From Thermoplasmatota archaeon (GTDB lineage Archaea > Thermoplasmatota > JAKEGO01 > JANQNJ01), in contig JANQNJ010000087.1 of the NCBI GenBank assembly GCA_028279645.1, positions 1 through 38,613 of the forward strand: DNA of 38,613 nucleotides, in the 5' to 3' direction. A model generated the notes under the pieces. The model saw only the letters and a list, made by a program, of their open reading frames with translations, had not been told where the DNA came from and did not search any database. This document shows, in pieces, positions 16,735-26,414 of this stretch. The number at the start of each line of letters is the position of its first letter. The stretch's first letter is position 1. The translations under genes were made by a program, and so were the position numbers.

Positions 16735-19443
16735 TTTATTTTTTATTTCTTTAATTTCAGATTTTATATTATTAACTATTTCAGGTTTATTATGTTTCTC
16801 ATAGATATCTAGAGCTTTTGTAAGATATGAAAGAGCGCTGGTTGTATCTTTCATTGCCTTAAACATTTGCGCATATTCGTAGAACCTTTCAGCAAGATTT
16901 ATTGGTATGTTTAATTGAGTGGTGAGCTCAATGCTTTTTTGAAACCATTTATCTGCAATGGAGTACTCTTCTTTTAGGGTATGTAATATTCCATAACCTT
17001 GATAGACGTAAGAGATTCCAAGCGGATCATTCATTTTTTCCAGGACTGATAATGATTTATCTAGATTTGATAACGCTTTCTTAAAATCACCTTTGCTGGC
17101 ATAAATATCTGCTGTGTTGAATAAGGCATATGCCATTTTATGAATATTGCCGCATTCCATTGATAACTCTATACAACGATTCCAAGAGTCAAGGGCTTTT
17201 TCGAAATCTCCTTGTGTATAATAAAAAACACCAATAATGTTCAAAACATTTGCTTTACCATATATTGCTTTAGCTTTTTCGAAGTACTCAAGGCTCTGTT
17301 TATAGTATGTCTCTACATCTTTAGGTGAGCGTTCAATATACATCATTCCAATGTCAATAGTTGTTTCTCCAAGGAGTATGAGATCGTCATTTATCCGTGC
17401 AAAGTCGAGTGATTTCTGATAATTGCCCAGAGCTTCCTCATCTTCACCTTTCCGCCAATGTACCTTTCCGATACCACGATAGGTATCACCAATGCCTTCT
17501 TTAATATCAATCGAATTTGAGATTTCTAAACTCCGATTATAATAATCGAGTGCTATATCCCATTCACTCCTTTCTCTAAACAAATGACCTAATTTTCGAT
17601 AGATATTTGAAGTTTTTTTAGACATCTCATTGTCGGAGATCCCTAAGGCTTTCTGAAACATCTCAATAGACTCATCCCACTCCCCAATGGCAAAGGCGAT
17701 ATCCCCCTGCAGCATGAACACATCAGCTTTCAGTTCAGGAGGAATATCATCCTCGCTTACAGTATAGGTATCCCGCAACTCCTCCAGGAAACCACGGTTA
17801 ATGAAGACCCTTCCGTTCTCAACGGCGATCTCGGTCGCCTCGTGGAAGGAACCGCTCTCGAGGTAATGGAAGATCGCCTCGATCAGCGATTCGTCCTCCT
17901 TCTGCTCCTCGTAAAACTTGGCCGCCTTGAAATGAAGTTCCTTCTTGTGGTCCTTTGGTAGGGATGAGAAGGATATCTCCTTGACGAGGTCGTGTACCTT
18001 GTAACCAACAAGGGGGATCTCCTCAAGCAGAACATTGTTCACGAGGTTCTCGATGATCGTGTAATCGAGCTCCTCCTCGATGAAGGCCTCAGCCGGGACA
18101 GGCATACGGAACACAGAGACAGTGGACAGAAGGCGGATCTCCTCCTTCGACAGCTTGACGAAGACCTCCTTGTGCATGAAGCGTCTGATATCGCTGGGAC
18201 GGATGATGTCGTAGGGCGACATCATCAACTCTAAAGCCAACGGATGTCCACCGGTCGTCTCGTATACCTTGTCGAAGTTCTCGATCAGGATCTTCTTGTC
18301 CTCGAGCAGCTTCTTGCTGCTCTCGAGGTCGAGGCCGGTTAGGCGGTATTCCTTGACCAGGCCCTTGATGGAGATATCCCTTGTGCTGTAGAAGTTGGGA
18401 ATGTTCCTTGTGAATACCACGATCCGGATCCCCTCGACCTTCTCGAGGGTCTCGAGGAATACCGAGAAGAGAGCTCCGATATGCTCCTCGGATTTCTGGA
18501 GATCGTCGAATATCAGGACGGCGTTGGATTCAGAGAAATCGCTCTCGATGATATCGTATATCTCGTTGAGGTTGATCATCAGCTTGGTGTCTTCGTACCA
18601 ACTTCCGCCCTGACGCCTCTTAGCCGTTAGATACGTCTTCAACCTGTTCTTCCCGATCTGCGAGAGGAAATCGGCTATCTGCTCGAGGACAGCCCTGATG
18701 GTGTCCCATTCGTGGAGATTGTAGTAGAAGGTGTTATACTTCGCCTTGAGGTCCTGGATCAAACGGGCCGCCAGAAGGCTCTTTCCGATACCGGCGATAC
18801 CCTGGACCACCGTGAACTTGGTGTCCGACTCGATGAACTCCATGATCTCGGCGACCTCCGAGGACCTGCCGTAGAAATGCCTTATGGCGGGAATACCCTC
18901 GGAGTATTCGATGAACTCGCGCTCCTTTTCGACCCGCTCCCATTCCTTGAGCTCGAGGTAGATCTCGTCGAGGTTGGAAAGGTCCTCCTCGATGTTCTTG
19001 ATCTCCCTGAGCATCATTGGTAGCGGGAGGTCCGAGGCGTACTTCTCCTTGAGAACGGTCACCGTCCCCGAATGCTTCTTTCCCTCACGTACAATGGTGA
19101 TGGTCATATCGTCGATCTCGACCTTCCGGTTCTGAGAGACCTCTGAACCCTCGGGTGTCAGGAAATAGATGTTGCGACGGCGACCACCGCCGATCACGTG
19201 GGCCTTCTTCCTCATGACCCATTCGTTCTTCTCGAACTCCTTCACGACCCTAGATACGTGGTTCCAGTTGATCCCGACATATTCGGCGATACCCTCCTGG
19301 GTGACCTCCTTCGGCATGGTCGAGAGGATCTCCTTCTTGTCGAGCTCCTCCGGGTCCATGAACTTCTCGAAAGGGTAGTCTAAAAGATGGAGAAGGATCT
19401 TGTCCTTCACGGTGATGTTGGTCGGATGGCTCTTCAGGGTCAT
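16732..19443 (-). CDS. Winged-helix + STAND NTPase + TPR protein (paralog 2), compositional mosaic
   Basis: wHTH (TQEGIAEYVGINWNHVSRVVKEFEKNEWV), Walker A GIAGIGKSL, Walker B AVLIFDDL, GGHPLAL, multiple TPRs; homologous along its length to 12621-15245. Confidence 0.9.
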   Translation of the reverse strand: MTLKSHPTNITVKDKILLHLLDYPFEKFMDPEELDKKEILSTMPKEVTQEGIAEYVGINWNHVSRVVKEFEKNEWVMRKKAHVIGGGRRRNIYFLTPEGSEVSQNRKVEIDDMTITIVREGKKHSGTVTVLKEKYASDLPLPMMLREIKNIEEDLSNLDEIYLELKEWERVEKEREFIEYSEGIPAIRHFYGRSSEVAEIMEFIESDTKFTVVQGIAGIGKSLLAARLIQDLKAKYNTFYYNLHEWDTIRAVLEQIADFLSQIGKNRLKTYLTAKRRQGGSWYEDTKLMINLNEIYDIIESDFSESNAVLIFDDLQKSEEHIGALFSVFLETLEKVEGIRIVVFTRNIPNFYSTRDISIKGLVKEYRLTGLDLESSKKLLEDKKILIENFDKVYETTGGHPLALELMMSPYDIIRPSDIRRFMHKEVFVKLSKEEIRLLSTVSVFRMPVPAEAFIEEELDYTIIENLVNNVLLEEIPLVGYKVHDLVKEISFSSLPKDHKKELHFKAAKFYEEQKEDESLIEAIFHYLESGSFHEATEIAVENGRVFINRGFLEELRDTYTVSEDDIPPELKADVFMLQGDIAFAIGEWDESIEMFQKALGISDNEMSKKTSNIYRKLGHLFRERSEWDIALDYYNRSLEISNSIDIKEGIGDTYRGIGKVHWRKGEDEEALGNYQKSLDFARINDDLILLGETTIDIGMMYIERSPKDVETYYKQSLEYFEKAKAIYGKANVLNIIGVFYYTQGDFEKALDSWNRCIELSMECGNIHKMAYALFNTADIYASKGDFKKALSNLDKSLSVLEKMNDPLGISYVYQGYGILHTLKEEYSIADKWFQKSIELTTQLNIPINLAERFYEYAQMFKAMKDTTSALSYLTKALDIYEKHNKPEIVNNIKSEIKEIKNK

Positions 19444-19456
19444 TTTGGCGATTATC

Positions 19457-19480
19457 TACCAACATCTTGGTATAAAAATA
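19457..19480 (-). promoter_or_regulatory. TATA-like box and adjacent palindrome upstream of STAND paralog 2
   Basis: TACCAA-CATC-TTGGTA (19457-19472) abutting tatttttata on - strand. Confidence 0.4.
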
Positions 19481-19564
19481 TTGACCTCTGGACCAATACT
19501 GGATACGTCTATCAAGAACGTGTTGTTGGATCCGGGATTTACTCGAGAATGGAAAGGTGGGGGT

Positions 19565-20701
19565 TCAGAGCAGCCCTCGAGCAACGACCATCCTCTGTAT
19601 CTCGTTCGTGCCCTCGTAGATCTGTGTCACCTTTGCATCCCGCATGTATCGTTCCACGGGATAATCTCTTGTGTAGCCGTAACCGCCGTGTATCTGGACG
19701 GCCTGGACGGCACACCACATCGCCGCATCGGTGGCGTACATCTTTGCCATGGCAGAGATATCTCCGAACGGCTTACCGGCATCCTTGAGAAATGCAGCCT
19801 GTAGGACCAGACCTCGTGCAGCTTCGACCCGGGTGGCCATCTCTGCAAGCATCCACTGGATGGCCTGGAACTTGGCGATGGGCCTTCCGAACTGCTCCCT
19901 CTCCTTGGCGTATTTGATGCTCTCCTCGAGGCAGGCACGCGCGATCCCGAGGCCCTGGGCCCCGATGCCGATCCGGCCGCCGTCCAGGGATGACATGGCT
20001 ATCTTGAATCCCAGTCCAATGCTGCCCAGGCGATTCTCGTCGGGGATGTAGAGGTCCTCGAAGATCAGTTCGCTGGTGTCTGAGGCCGTGATCCCCATCT
20101 TGTCCTCGAGACTGCCGTAGGTGAATCCGTCCATGTCCTTCTCGACCAGGAATGTCGAAAAGCTCTTGGAAGTGTTCTCCTGCTTGGTGCGTGCAAGAAC
20201 GATCACGACGCCCGAGGCGCGTCCCTGGGTTATGAATATCTTCGAGCCGTTCAGGACCCATCCGTCCCCATCCTTGTCGGCTGTGGTCCGGACCCCCATG
20301 ACATCGCTTCCGGCCTCGGGCTCGGTGAGGGCGAATCCTCCCAGGACCTCGCCGGTTGCCATCCTTGGTAGGAAGCGCTCCTTCTGTTCATCGGTGCCGT
20401 ATTTCAGGATCGGATAGGAACTGACCGAGTTATGCACGGCCATAATTACGCCGGCAACGGCAGAGTGACGGGAGATCTCCTCGATCGCTGTCACATAGGA
20501 GACAGAATCCGATCCGGAGCCGCCGTACTCCTTTGGGATGACCATGCCGAGGAAACCGACCTTGCCCATGAGGGAGATCAGCTCGTATGGGAACTCGTGC
20601 TCACGGTCCATCACTTCGGCTCTCGGTGCTACCTCTGACTCAGAGAACTCGCGTGCGACCTTTCGAATGAGAGCCTGCTCAGGAGAGAATTTAAGGTCCA
20701 T
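19565..20701 (-). CDS. Acyl-CoA dehydrogenase
   Basis: [48 protein letters not shown]. Confidence 0.96.
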   Translation of the reverse strand: MDLKFSPEQALIRKVAREFSESEVAPRAEVMDREHEFPYELISLMGKVGFLGMVIPKEYGGSGSDSVSYVTAIEEISRHSAVAGVIMAVHNSVSSYPILKYGTDEQKERFLPRMATGEVLGGFALTEPEAGSDVMGVRTTADKDGDGWVLNGSKIFITQGRASGVVIVLARTKQENTSKSFSTFLVEKDMDGFTYGSLEDKMGITASDTSELIFEDLYIPDENRLGSIGLGFKIAMSSLDGGRIGIGAQGLGIARACLEESIKYAKEREQFGRPIAKFQAIQWMLAEMATRVEAARGLVLQAAFLKDAGKPFGDISAMAKMYATDAAMWCAVQAVQIHGGYGYTRDYPVERYMRDAKVTQIYEGTNEIQRMVVARGLL

Positions 20702-20735
20702 GTGTGATACCCTCTGGATATGTGACTGTATCGGA

Positions 20736-20954
20736 TCAGGTCAAGGTCCTGTGGATCTTCTCCAGGAGCTCGAAATCCGCGTCCTTGACCGTCTTCCGGC
20801 CTGCATGCCGGGAGAGTTCAACGACCAGGGAGGTCATCTCGAAGGCCTTGTCCTCCATCAACTGGTTCAGGGTGTCCACTGCGTCCTTTGACACCATCTT
20901 CGCCCCACCCTTCTTGATGATCCTTTTGACCTGTGCATTGGGAAAAGTACCCAC
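20736..20954 (-). CDS. Archaeal histone
   Basis: [59 protein letters not shown] start with RBS aggtga. Confidence 0.88.
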   Translation of the reverse strand: MGTFPNAQVKRIIKKGGAKMVSKDAVDTLNQLMEDKAFEMTSLVVELSRHAGRKTVKDADFELLEKIHRTLT

Positions 20955-21111
20955 CTTATCACCTACATCAAACGGTAAGGCATAAGGGGATTTTAAGGTT
21001 GTGGATGGAGGTTAAACCATCCGAAAATGCCGGGAGATCGATCTTATCTCGGGTTGTGACGAAACGATGGGGCTACGTTGCCATAAATGAGGGTTTCGCT
21101 CGGTCTATTCA

Positions 21112-21978
21112 GTGATGTTCCTATTGGAAAGTGATATATATCGAACTCACCGATTATTATCCGCTGACCAAGCCGGAAGTGTTCGCCTGAACAATGACGT
21201 AGGACAAGAGGATCAAGCCGAGGTCGAGGCGGGAGAGGAGATATTCGAGGCCCTGCCCCTTCCAGCGTTGGTCCTGGACAAGGATCACAGGATACTCATG
21301 GCCAACCAGGCGAGCCTCAGGATATCGGGGTTGACAAAGAACGAGATGATCGGCCGAAAGTGCCACGAGATTTTTCACGGAACGGATATGCCAGCGGACA
21401 GTTGTCCCCACGAAGCGTTGTGCAAGACCGGTATATGCGGGTCGGTGGACATGGAGATGGAGGCCCTGAACCGGACGTTCATCGTATCATGCACGCCGAT
21501 CCTCGATGATGCGGGAGAGATAGACCGGATCATCCATGTTGCCACCGATATCACCACTCGGAGACGGGCGAAGGAGGAGCTGGAGGAGTCACAGAACTTC
21601 CTCAGGAACATCATCAGCAACGCGGGTGAGGGAATAATCGTGTACGATGCCGGGTTCAGGTATCTCCTCTGGAACAGTATTATGGAGGAGATCACCGGTG
21701 TGAAGGCGGAAGAGGTCATCGGCAGGGTCGCCTACGAGGTGTTTCCACACCTCAAGGACCACGGTGTGGACATACTCCTGAACGAGGCGATGGAAGGAAA
21801 CACCGTCAGGTCGGCAGTCGTTCCCTTCGAATCACCGAGCAGCGGACGGACCGGCTGGGTGACGGGGATCTATTCGCCGATGAAGGACTTCGATGGTAAC
21901 ATAATCGGGGTCATCGGCATAATCAGGGATGTGACGGAGCAGACCATCTTGGAGAAGAAGCTCGAGGAATCCCAGTAA
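21112..21978 (+). CDS. Tandem PAS-domain protein without an output domain
   Basis: Two PAS units (ALVLDKDHRILMANQASLRISGLTKNEMIGRKCHEIFHG...; GIIVYDAGFRYLLWNSIMEEITGVKAEEVIG...), ends in EKKLEESQ. Start uncertain. Confidence 0.8.
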   Translation: MMFLLESDIYRTHRLLSADQAGSVRLNNDVGQEDQAEVEAGEEIFEALPLPALVLDKDHRILMANQASLRISGLTKNEMIGRKCHEIFHGTDMPADSCPHEALCKTGICGSVDMEMEALNRTFIVSCTPILDDAGEIDRIIHVATDITTRRRAKEELEESQNFLRNIISNAGEGIIVYDAGFRYLLWNSIMEEITGVKAEEVIGRVAYEVFPHLKDHGVDILLNEAMEGNTVRSAVVPFESPSSGRTGWVTGIYSPMKDFDGNIIGVIGIIRDVTEQTILEKKLEESQ

Positions 21979-22031
21979 CTGAAGACCGTTCGATCATGAT
22001 CCCTGCATAATCGTTATGTAATCTTCCCACT

Positions 22032-23291
22032 ATGTTCGGGCCGATGGAACTCCCCGAACGGCAGGATATCGCTTCTGAGCATGACATCGCTGTAATTGGC
22101 GGTGGACCTGCCGGATCCGCTGTTGCCCTTCGGACCGCCATGAAAGGCGTTTCAGTCATCGTGTTAGAGGAGGATCCAGCCATCGGAGATCCGGTCCATT
22201 GCGCCGGCCTGATCTCTGTGAAGACCATCGACCTCGCCCAGGATCTAGGCGTACCTGATGATGCCATCGAAAGCACTATTCTGAGAGAGATCAGGGGAGC
22301 GGTCATCCATTCACCTTCTGGTAGAACGTTCTCAATGAGGAAGGACGATGTCCATGCGGTGGTCATTGACAGGGCCAGGTTCGATTCCGTCATAGCTGAG
22401 GCGGCGGAGAGGGCCGGTGCGACCTATGCACTCTCCTCGAAGGTCACCGACATCCGCAGGGTGGAGGATGGATTCGACCTGCAATGCAGTACCAGGGATG
22501 GTCTCCGAACCGATGTTAAGGCTAGGCGTCTGGTGGGTGCAGATGGGTTCCGATCAACGGTAGCAGCGAAGCTCGATCTCGGTGTTCCTAGATCCATACT
22601 CCCAGCTCTCCAGACAGTTGTCGAGGACTGGCAGGGGGAACCCGATATGGTGCACGTAGTGCTTGACCCGGATATCGCCGAAGGGTTCTTCGCATGGGTA
22701 GTACCCGAAAAGGTCGGTGCGAGGATAGGCCTCGCATCCACTGGGGGAAGATTGAATGAAAGGCTGGACAGGGTCGTTTCGAATCTCTCAGAACTGGACC
22801 TCACCAGCGGTAAGAGCACAGGATATCAGGGAGGAGGCATACCGATCGGCCCGGCTGACAGGACGGCGGACGAGGGGGTCCTTACAGTGGGTGATGCGGC
22901 CGGGCAGGTCAAACCGGTCTCGGGTGGAGGGATCTTCCCTGGTCTCGAATGTGCGAACATTGCGGCTGATCAGATACTCAGGAGCCTAGAGGATGATGAC
23001 CCTCTTATCGTGAACGATTATGAACAGGCATGGCGCGAGAGATGGGGGAAGGAGCTAAACCTCGGATATCACATCCGAATGGGGTACACACATCTGAACT
23101 CTAAGAAGGTCGAGAAGCTGGCAGAGGTCCTTTCGAGGGAGAAGCTCATTCCTGTGTTCGAGGAGTGCGGCGACATGGACTATCCGTCAAAATTGATACG
23201 TCCGTTATTCAGGAAGGCACCTGGCCTGATAGGGTTCGCCGGTCCCCTGTTGAAAGGTATTTTCAGGTCCCGGTTCGGGATCGACAAATAG
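22032..23291 (+). CDS. Geranylgeranyl reductase family FAD-dependent oxidoreductase
   Basis: DIAVIGGGPAGSAVALRTAMKG, DPVHCAGLIS, VGDAAGQVKPVSGGGIFPGL. Confidence 0.93.
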   Translation: MFGPMELPERQDIASEHDIAVIGGGPAGSAVALRTAMKGVSVIVLEEDPAIGDPVHCAGLISVKTIDLAQDLGVPDDAIESTILREIRGAVIHSPSGRTFSMRKDDVHAVVIDRARFDSVIAEAAERAGATYALSSKVTDIRRVEDGFDLQCSTRDGLRTDVKARRLVGADGFRSTVAAKLDLGVPRSILPALQTVVEDWQGEPDMVHVVLDPDIAEGFFAWVVPEKVGARIGLASTGGRLNERLDRVVSNLSELDLTSGKSTGYQGGGIPIGPADRTADEGVLTVGDAAGQVKPVSGGGIFPGLECANIAADQILRSLEDDDPLIVNDYEQAWRERWGKELNLGYHIRMGYTHLNSKKVEKLAEVLSREKLIPVFEECGDMDYPSKLIRPLFRKAPGLIGFAGPLLKGIFRSRFGIDK

Positions 23292-23304
23292 GTCGGATCT
23301 GGGC

Positions 23305-23607
23305 TCAGCATGTCTGCATCGTGAAGATCTGGACATGGGGAACGCCTTCGATCTTCATCACACAGTCAGGATCTATATAGCCCTGGTCCGCAGCGCATGC
23401 CACTGAACGTTCTCCCACAAGGTTGACGATGGTCGCGTCCTTGAGGAAGTTCGGAAGGGCTTCCTCGTCGATGAGCGCACCCTCGTAGAACGACGAGACC
23501 TCGAGCTTGATCTGACCTTCGCGGTACTTCTTTCCGAGGAGCTCCGAGTCGCAGGCCGCCACGACGACCTCCATGCCCGATCTGTACACGTTAACGCTTA
23601 TCGTCAC
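23305..23607 (-). CDS. DUF424 domain protein
   Basis: Pattern recognition of the small archaeal family (VVAACDSELLGKKYREGQIKLEVSSFYEG, ATIVNLVGERSV). Confidence 0.75.
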   Translation of the reverse strand: MTISVNVYRSGMEVVVAACDSELLGKKYREGQIKLEVSSFYEGALIDEEALPNFLKDATIVNLVGERSVACAADQGYIDPDCVMKIEGVPHVQIFTMQTC

Positions 23608-23688
23608 CTTGATCGACCTGACCTATATCCATCCACACTTAAAACGATTTGGCCTACATCGGCAGGACTGTTGCCTGTCGTAATCCGG

Positions 23689-25785
23689 TCACCGGGTCGA
23701 CTTGATGCGGCCCGTCTGATCGATGTAGACGTTGCTGTACTCCTCCCTCAGCTGGTTGAGGATGTACTCCAGCTCCTCTTCGTTGATATCGAGCGGCGCG
23801 GTCTCGTTCCTGAGATCGTCCCTGGTGATCCCCTCTGCGCCGGCGTTCCGAATGATCTGGAGGACGTTGGTCAACCGGTCCCGCTTCGTCTTGCTGATGC
23901 CGGTCCCGGTTGCGTACATATCGATATCGTACGATCCGTCCTCGGACAGGGCCACCGTATGGAGGAAGTTCTCCATGATATGGATCGACCTCTCGACGTC
24001 GTCGAGCACGATCTTCTCGGACAGCCTGAGCCTGGCGCTGGCCTCCGACAGACGGATCAGCGCTTCCAGCTGACGGGCCGTGATTGCAACGGTTCCCTCG
24101 ATGCTGTAGACCCGCCTCATGTCGACGAAGTATTCGTTGAGGCGCTCCGCCGCGGACTGGGTCAGGACGGGGAACACGTTGCGGCGGGCGTAGGAGACGT
24201 ACTTCTTCAGCAGCTCGTGATCGATGGCTGGAACGATGGTCTCGTCGGCGATGGGCTCGATATGGCTACCCTTGGCCCTGTCATGCTGCATCTGCTCTGC
24301 TACCATGCTGGTCTTAAGGATGTGGGATGCCAGCTCTCCGTCCTTCTCCGCATCGGGCTTGTCCATCAGAGAGAAGATCACGTCGAACCTGGTGATGAGA
24401 GGTGGTGGGAGGTTGATCTGCTCGATGATCGTCTTGAACTTGTCGAAACGGCCATGCTGGGGATTCGCCGCTGCCAGGAGCGAGCACCTTGCCTGGAGGG
24501 TGGCCGTTATCCCGGCCTTGGCAACGCTGACCGTCTGCTGGGCCATGGCCTCGTGCATCGAGCTCCGGTCCTCGCTTCGCATCTTGTCTATCTCGTCGAT
24601 GCAGGCCATCCCCTTGTCCGCCAGGACGAGGGCTCCGGCCTCGAGGGTCCAGCGGCCCTCGCCGGTATCGTCCGGGACGGCCGCCGCCGTTAGGCCAGCC
24701 CGTGTGGCTGCCTGGCCGGAGGCGTATATACCCCGAGGCGCCATGCGTGAAATGTATCTCAGCAACTGTGATTTCGCTGTACCGGGGTCTCCGACCAGCA
24801 ATATGTGGATGTCGCCCCTGATCTTGGTGTTGTCGGGCGCTGTCTTCATCACCCCGCCGAACAGCTGGAGGGCAAGGACGTTCTTCTCGAGCTCCATGCC
24901 GTAGATCGTTGGGGCGATGGACGAGGCGACCTTGTCATAGATGTTCGAATCCTTGGCCAGGAGTATTATCTCCTCCTCGTCCTCGGCGGTCAGCTCGTAG
25001 TCCTCGAAGTCGTGCTCCTCGATCTCGATGCTGTTCACGTCGAGGTAGATGTTGTACGTGGTCGATTGCACCCGTGAGGCCCTGGAAGGTGTTGCCCGAA
25101 CGGTCCCGTTCAGTATGACCTTGTTGCCGGGAAAGACCTGGCCCGTCAGGTCCTTCTCGAGATAGGCGGTCAGCCTCTGCGGCTGTTCGCCCCCCTTGAG
25201 GCCCTCTGGGGATTCCTGGATCTCCAGCTTCTGGGTGTCGATGAAGACCGATTCGTCGGTGAGCAGGCGGAAGGCGAGGCTCTGGTCCTTGCGGCATCCT
25301 GGACACTGGAGTGGCTCCTTCTGGACCATCCTCTCCTGGATGACGCGAACCTTCTCGGTGCACTTTAGGCACTCGTAGACGGCGATATGAAGGCGGGGCC
25401 TCACCTGGACCGTGTTCTTGATCAGGCCCTTGACCGCGATATACCTGTTCAGATGCGCCGCCCGGATCGATCTCACCTCGATCCGGTCGGTCATTGGGAT
25501 CTCCTTGATCCGGACGTTCAGCTCGGGCTTCAGGCCTCTGGCCTTGAGCAGCTCGATCTCGTCCGGAGGAATGAAGGCGTTCGCGGCCCGCTCCGCTCCT
25601 CTGATCACGGAAGTGGGGTTCTCGAGAAGGTGGTCCGCAAGTTCGGGATCGTGTAGGTTGATGTCGCGATGGCTTACGACCACCGACTGCTTGTCGGTGG
25701 TACCGAAGGTGGAGGTGATGTATGTGCCCACACCGGCCTCGCGGAGGAATGCCTCCCAACGCTTCACTATCATATCGTACTTCAT
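23689..25785 (-). CDS. mcm: Replicative DNA helicase MCM
   Basis: Zn ribbon CLKCTEKV...CPGCRKDQ, Walker A GDPGTAKSQLLRY, ALVLADKGMACIDEIDKM, TRFDVIFSLMD; start moved from 25878 to MKYDMIVKRWEAF at 25785. Confidence 0.96.
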   Translation of the reverse strand: MKYDMIVKRWEAFLREAGVGTYITSTFGTTDKQSVVVSHRDINLHDPELADHLLENPTSVIRGAERAANAFIPPDEIELLKARGLKPELNVRIKEIPMTDRIEVRSIRAAHLNRYIAVKGLIKNTVQVRPRLHIAVYECLKCTEKVRVIQERMVQKEPLQCPGCRKDQSLAFRLLTDESVFIDTQKLEIQESPEGLKGGEQPQRLTAYLEKDLTGQVFPGNKVILNGTVRATPSRASRVQSTTYNIYLDVNSIEIEEHDFEDYELTAEDEEEIILLAKDSNIYDKVASSIAPTIYGMELEKNVLALQLFGGVMKTAPDNTKIRGDIHILLVGDPGTAKSQLLRYISRMAPRGIYASGQAATRAGLTAAAVPDDTGEGRWTLEAGALVLADKGMACIDEIDKMRSEDRSSMHEAMAQQTVSVAKAGITATLQARCSLLAAANPQHGRFDKFKTIIEQINLPPPLITRFDVIFSLMDKPDAEKDGELASHILKTSMVAEQMQHDRAKGSHIEPIADETIVPAIDHELLKKYVSYARRNVFPVLTQSAAERLNEYFVDMRRVYSIEGTVAITARQLEALIRLSEASARLRLSEKIVLDDVERSIHIMENFLHTVALSEDGSYDIDMYATGTGISKTKRDRLTNVLQIIRNAGAEGITRDDLRNETAPLDINEEELEYILNQLREEYSNVYIDQTGRIKSTR

Positions 25786-25990
25786 GTCGTCCCCATCACT
25801 GCGGAAGGGGTACATACTACTCGGTGTAAAAATAGTTATTGCAGGGGGGTGGGTGAAAGATTGTCGGTCCGAGCTCATGGGGCGGCGGGATCACGGCCCA
25901 CGACCGACCTTCAGGCGAACGACCTGCCGAAGCCAAGGCTGGTAGGAACGATCTGTTCGACTCGGATAATAGCGGTGGTCGAGCGGAGGC

Positions 25991-26272
25991 TCAGCGCTTT
26001 TCCGTGACCTTGATGAGATGGAAGCCGAACTCGGTCCTGACGGGATCGGAGACCTTGCCAACGTCCAGTTTGAAGGCCGCTTCCTCGAACGGTTTGACCA
26101 TCATGTTGCGGCCGAAGAAGCCCAGGTCGCCGCCGTTCCTTCCGGACGGACATGCGGAATGGGCCTTGGCCAGCGCGCCGAAATCGTCGCCGGCGTTGAT
26201 CTTGGCCAGGATATCCCTGGCCTCCTGCTCGGTGTTGACGAGGATGTGACTTGCCTTTACCTCAGTGACCAT
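25991..26272 (-). CDS. Parvulin-type peptidyl-prolyl isomerase
   Basis: [20 protein letters not shown]...[23 protein letters not shown]...[11 protein letters not shown]. Confidence 0.93.
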   Translation of the reverse strand: MVTEVKASHILVNTEQEARDILAKINAGDDFGALAKAHSACPSGRNGGDLGFFGRNMMVKPFEEAAFKLDVGKVSDPVRTEFGFHLIKVTEKR

Positions 26273-26414
26273 AAGAACCACTGGCGCTTCATTGTGCTGA
26301 AATTATAAAAGGATGACCCTGGGGTTCCCGATAGGAGCTGGGAGAGGATGGGCTGTTGCTCCAATGGCCTCCTCCGGGGAAAGGTTTAACTTATCCCGCC
26401 GGGATTCGTTCGTG

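Noticed and set aside
23671-24693. 340-aa + strand ORF antisense to MCM
   Set aside because: Antisense shadow of the well-supported MCM gene; no domain signature
24935-25759. 274-aa ORF overlapping MCM in another frame
   Set aside because: Low-complexity Arg/Gly/Pro-rich translation, a typical out-of-frame shadow of a GC-rich gene
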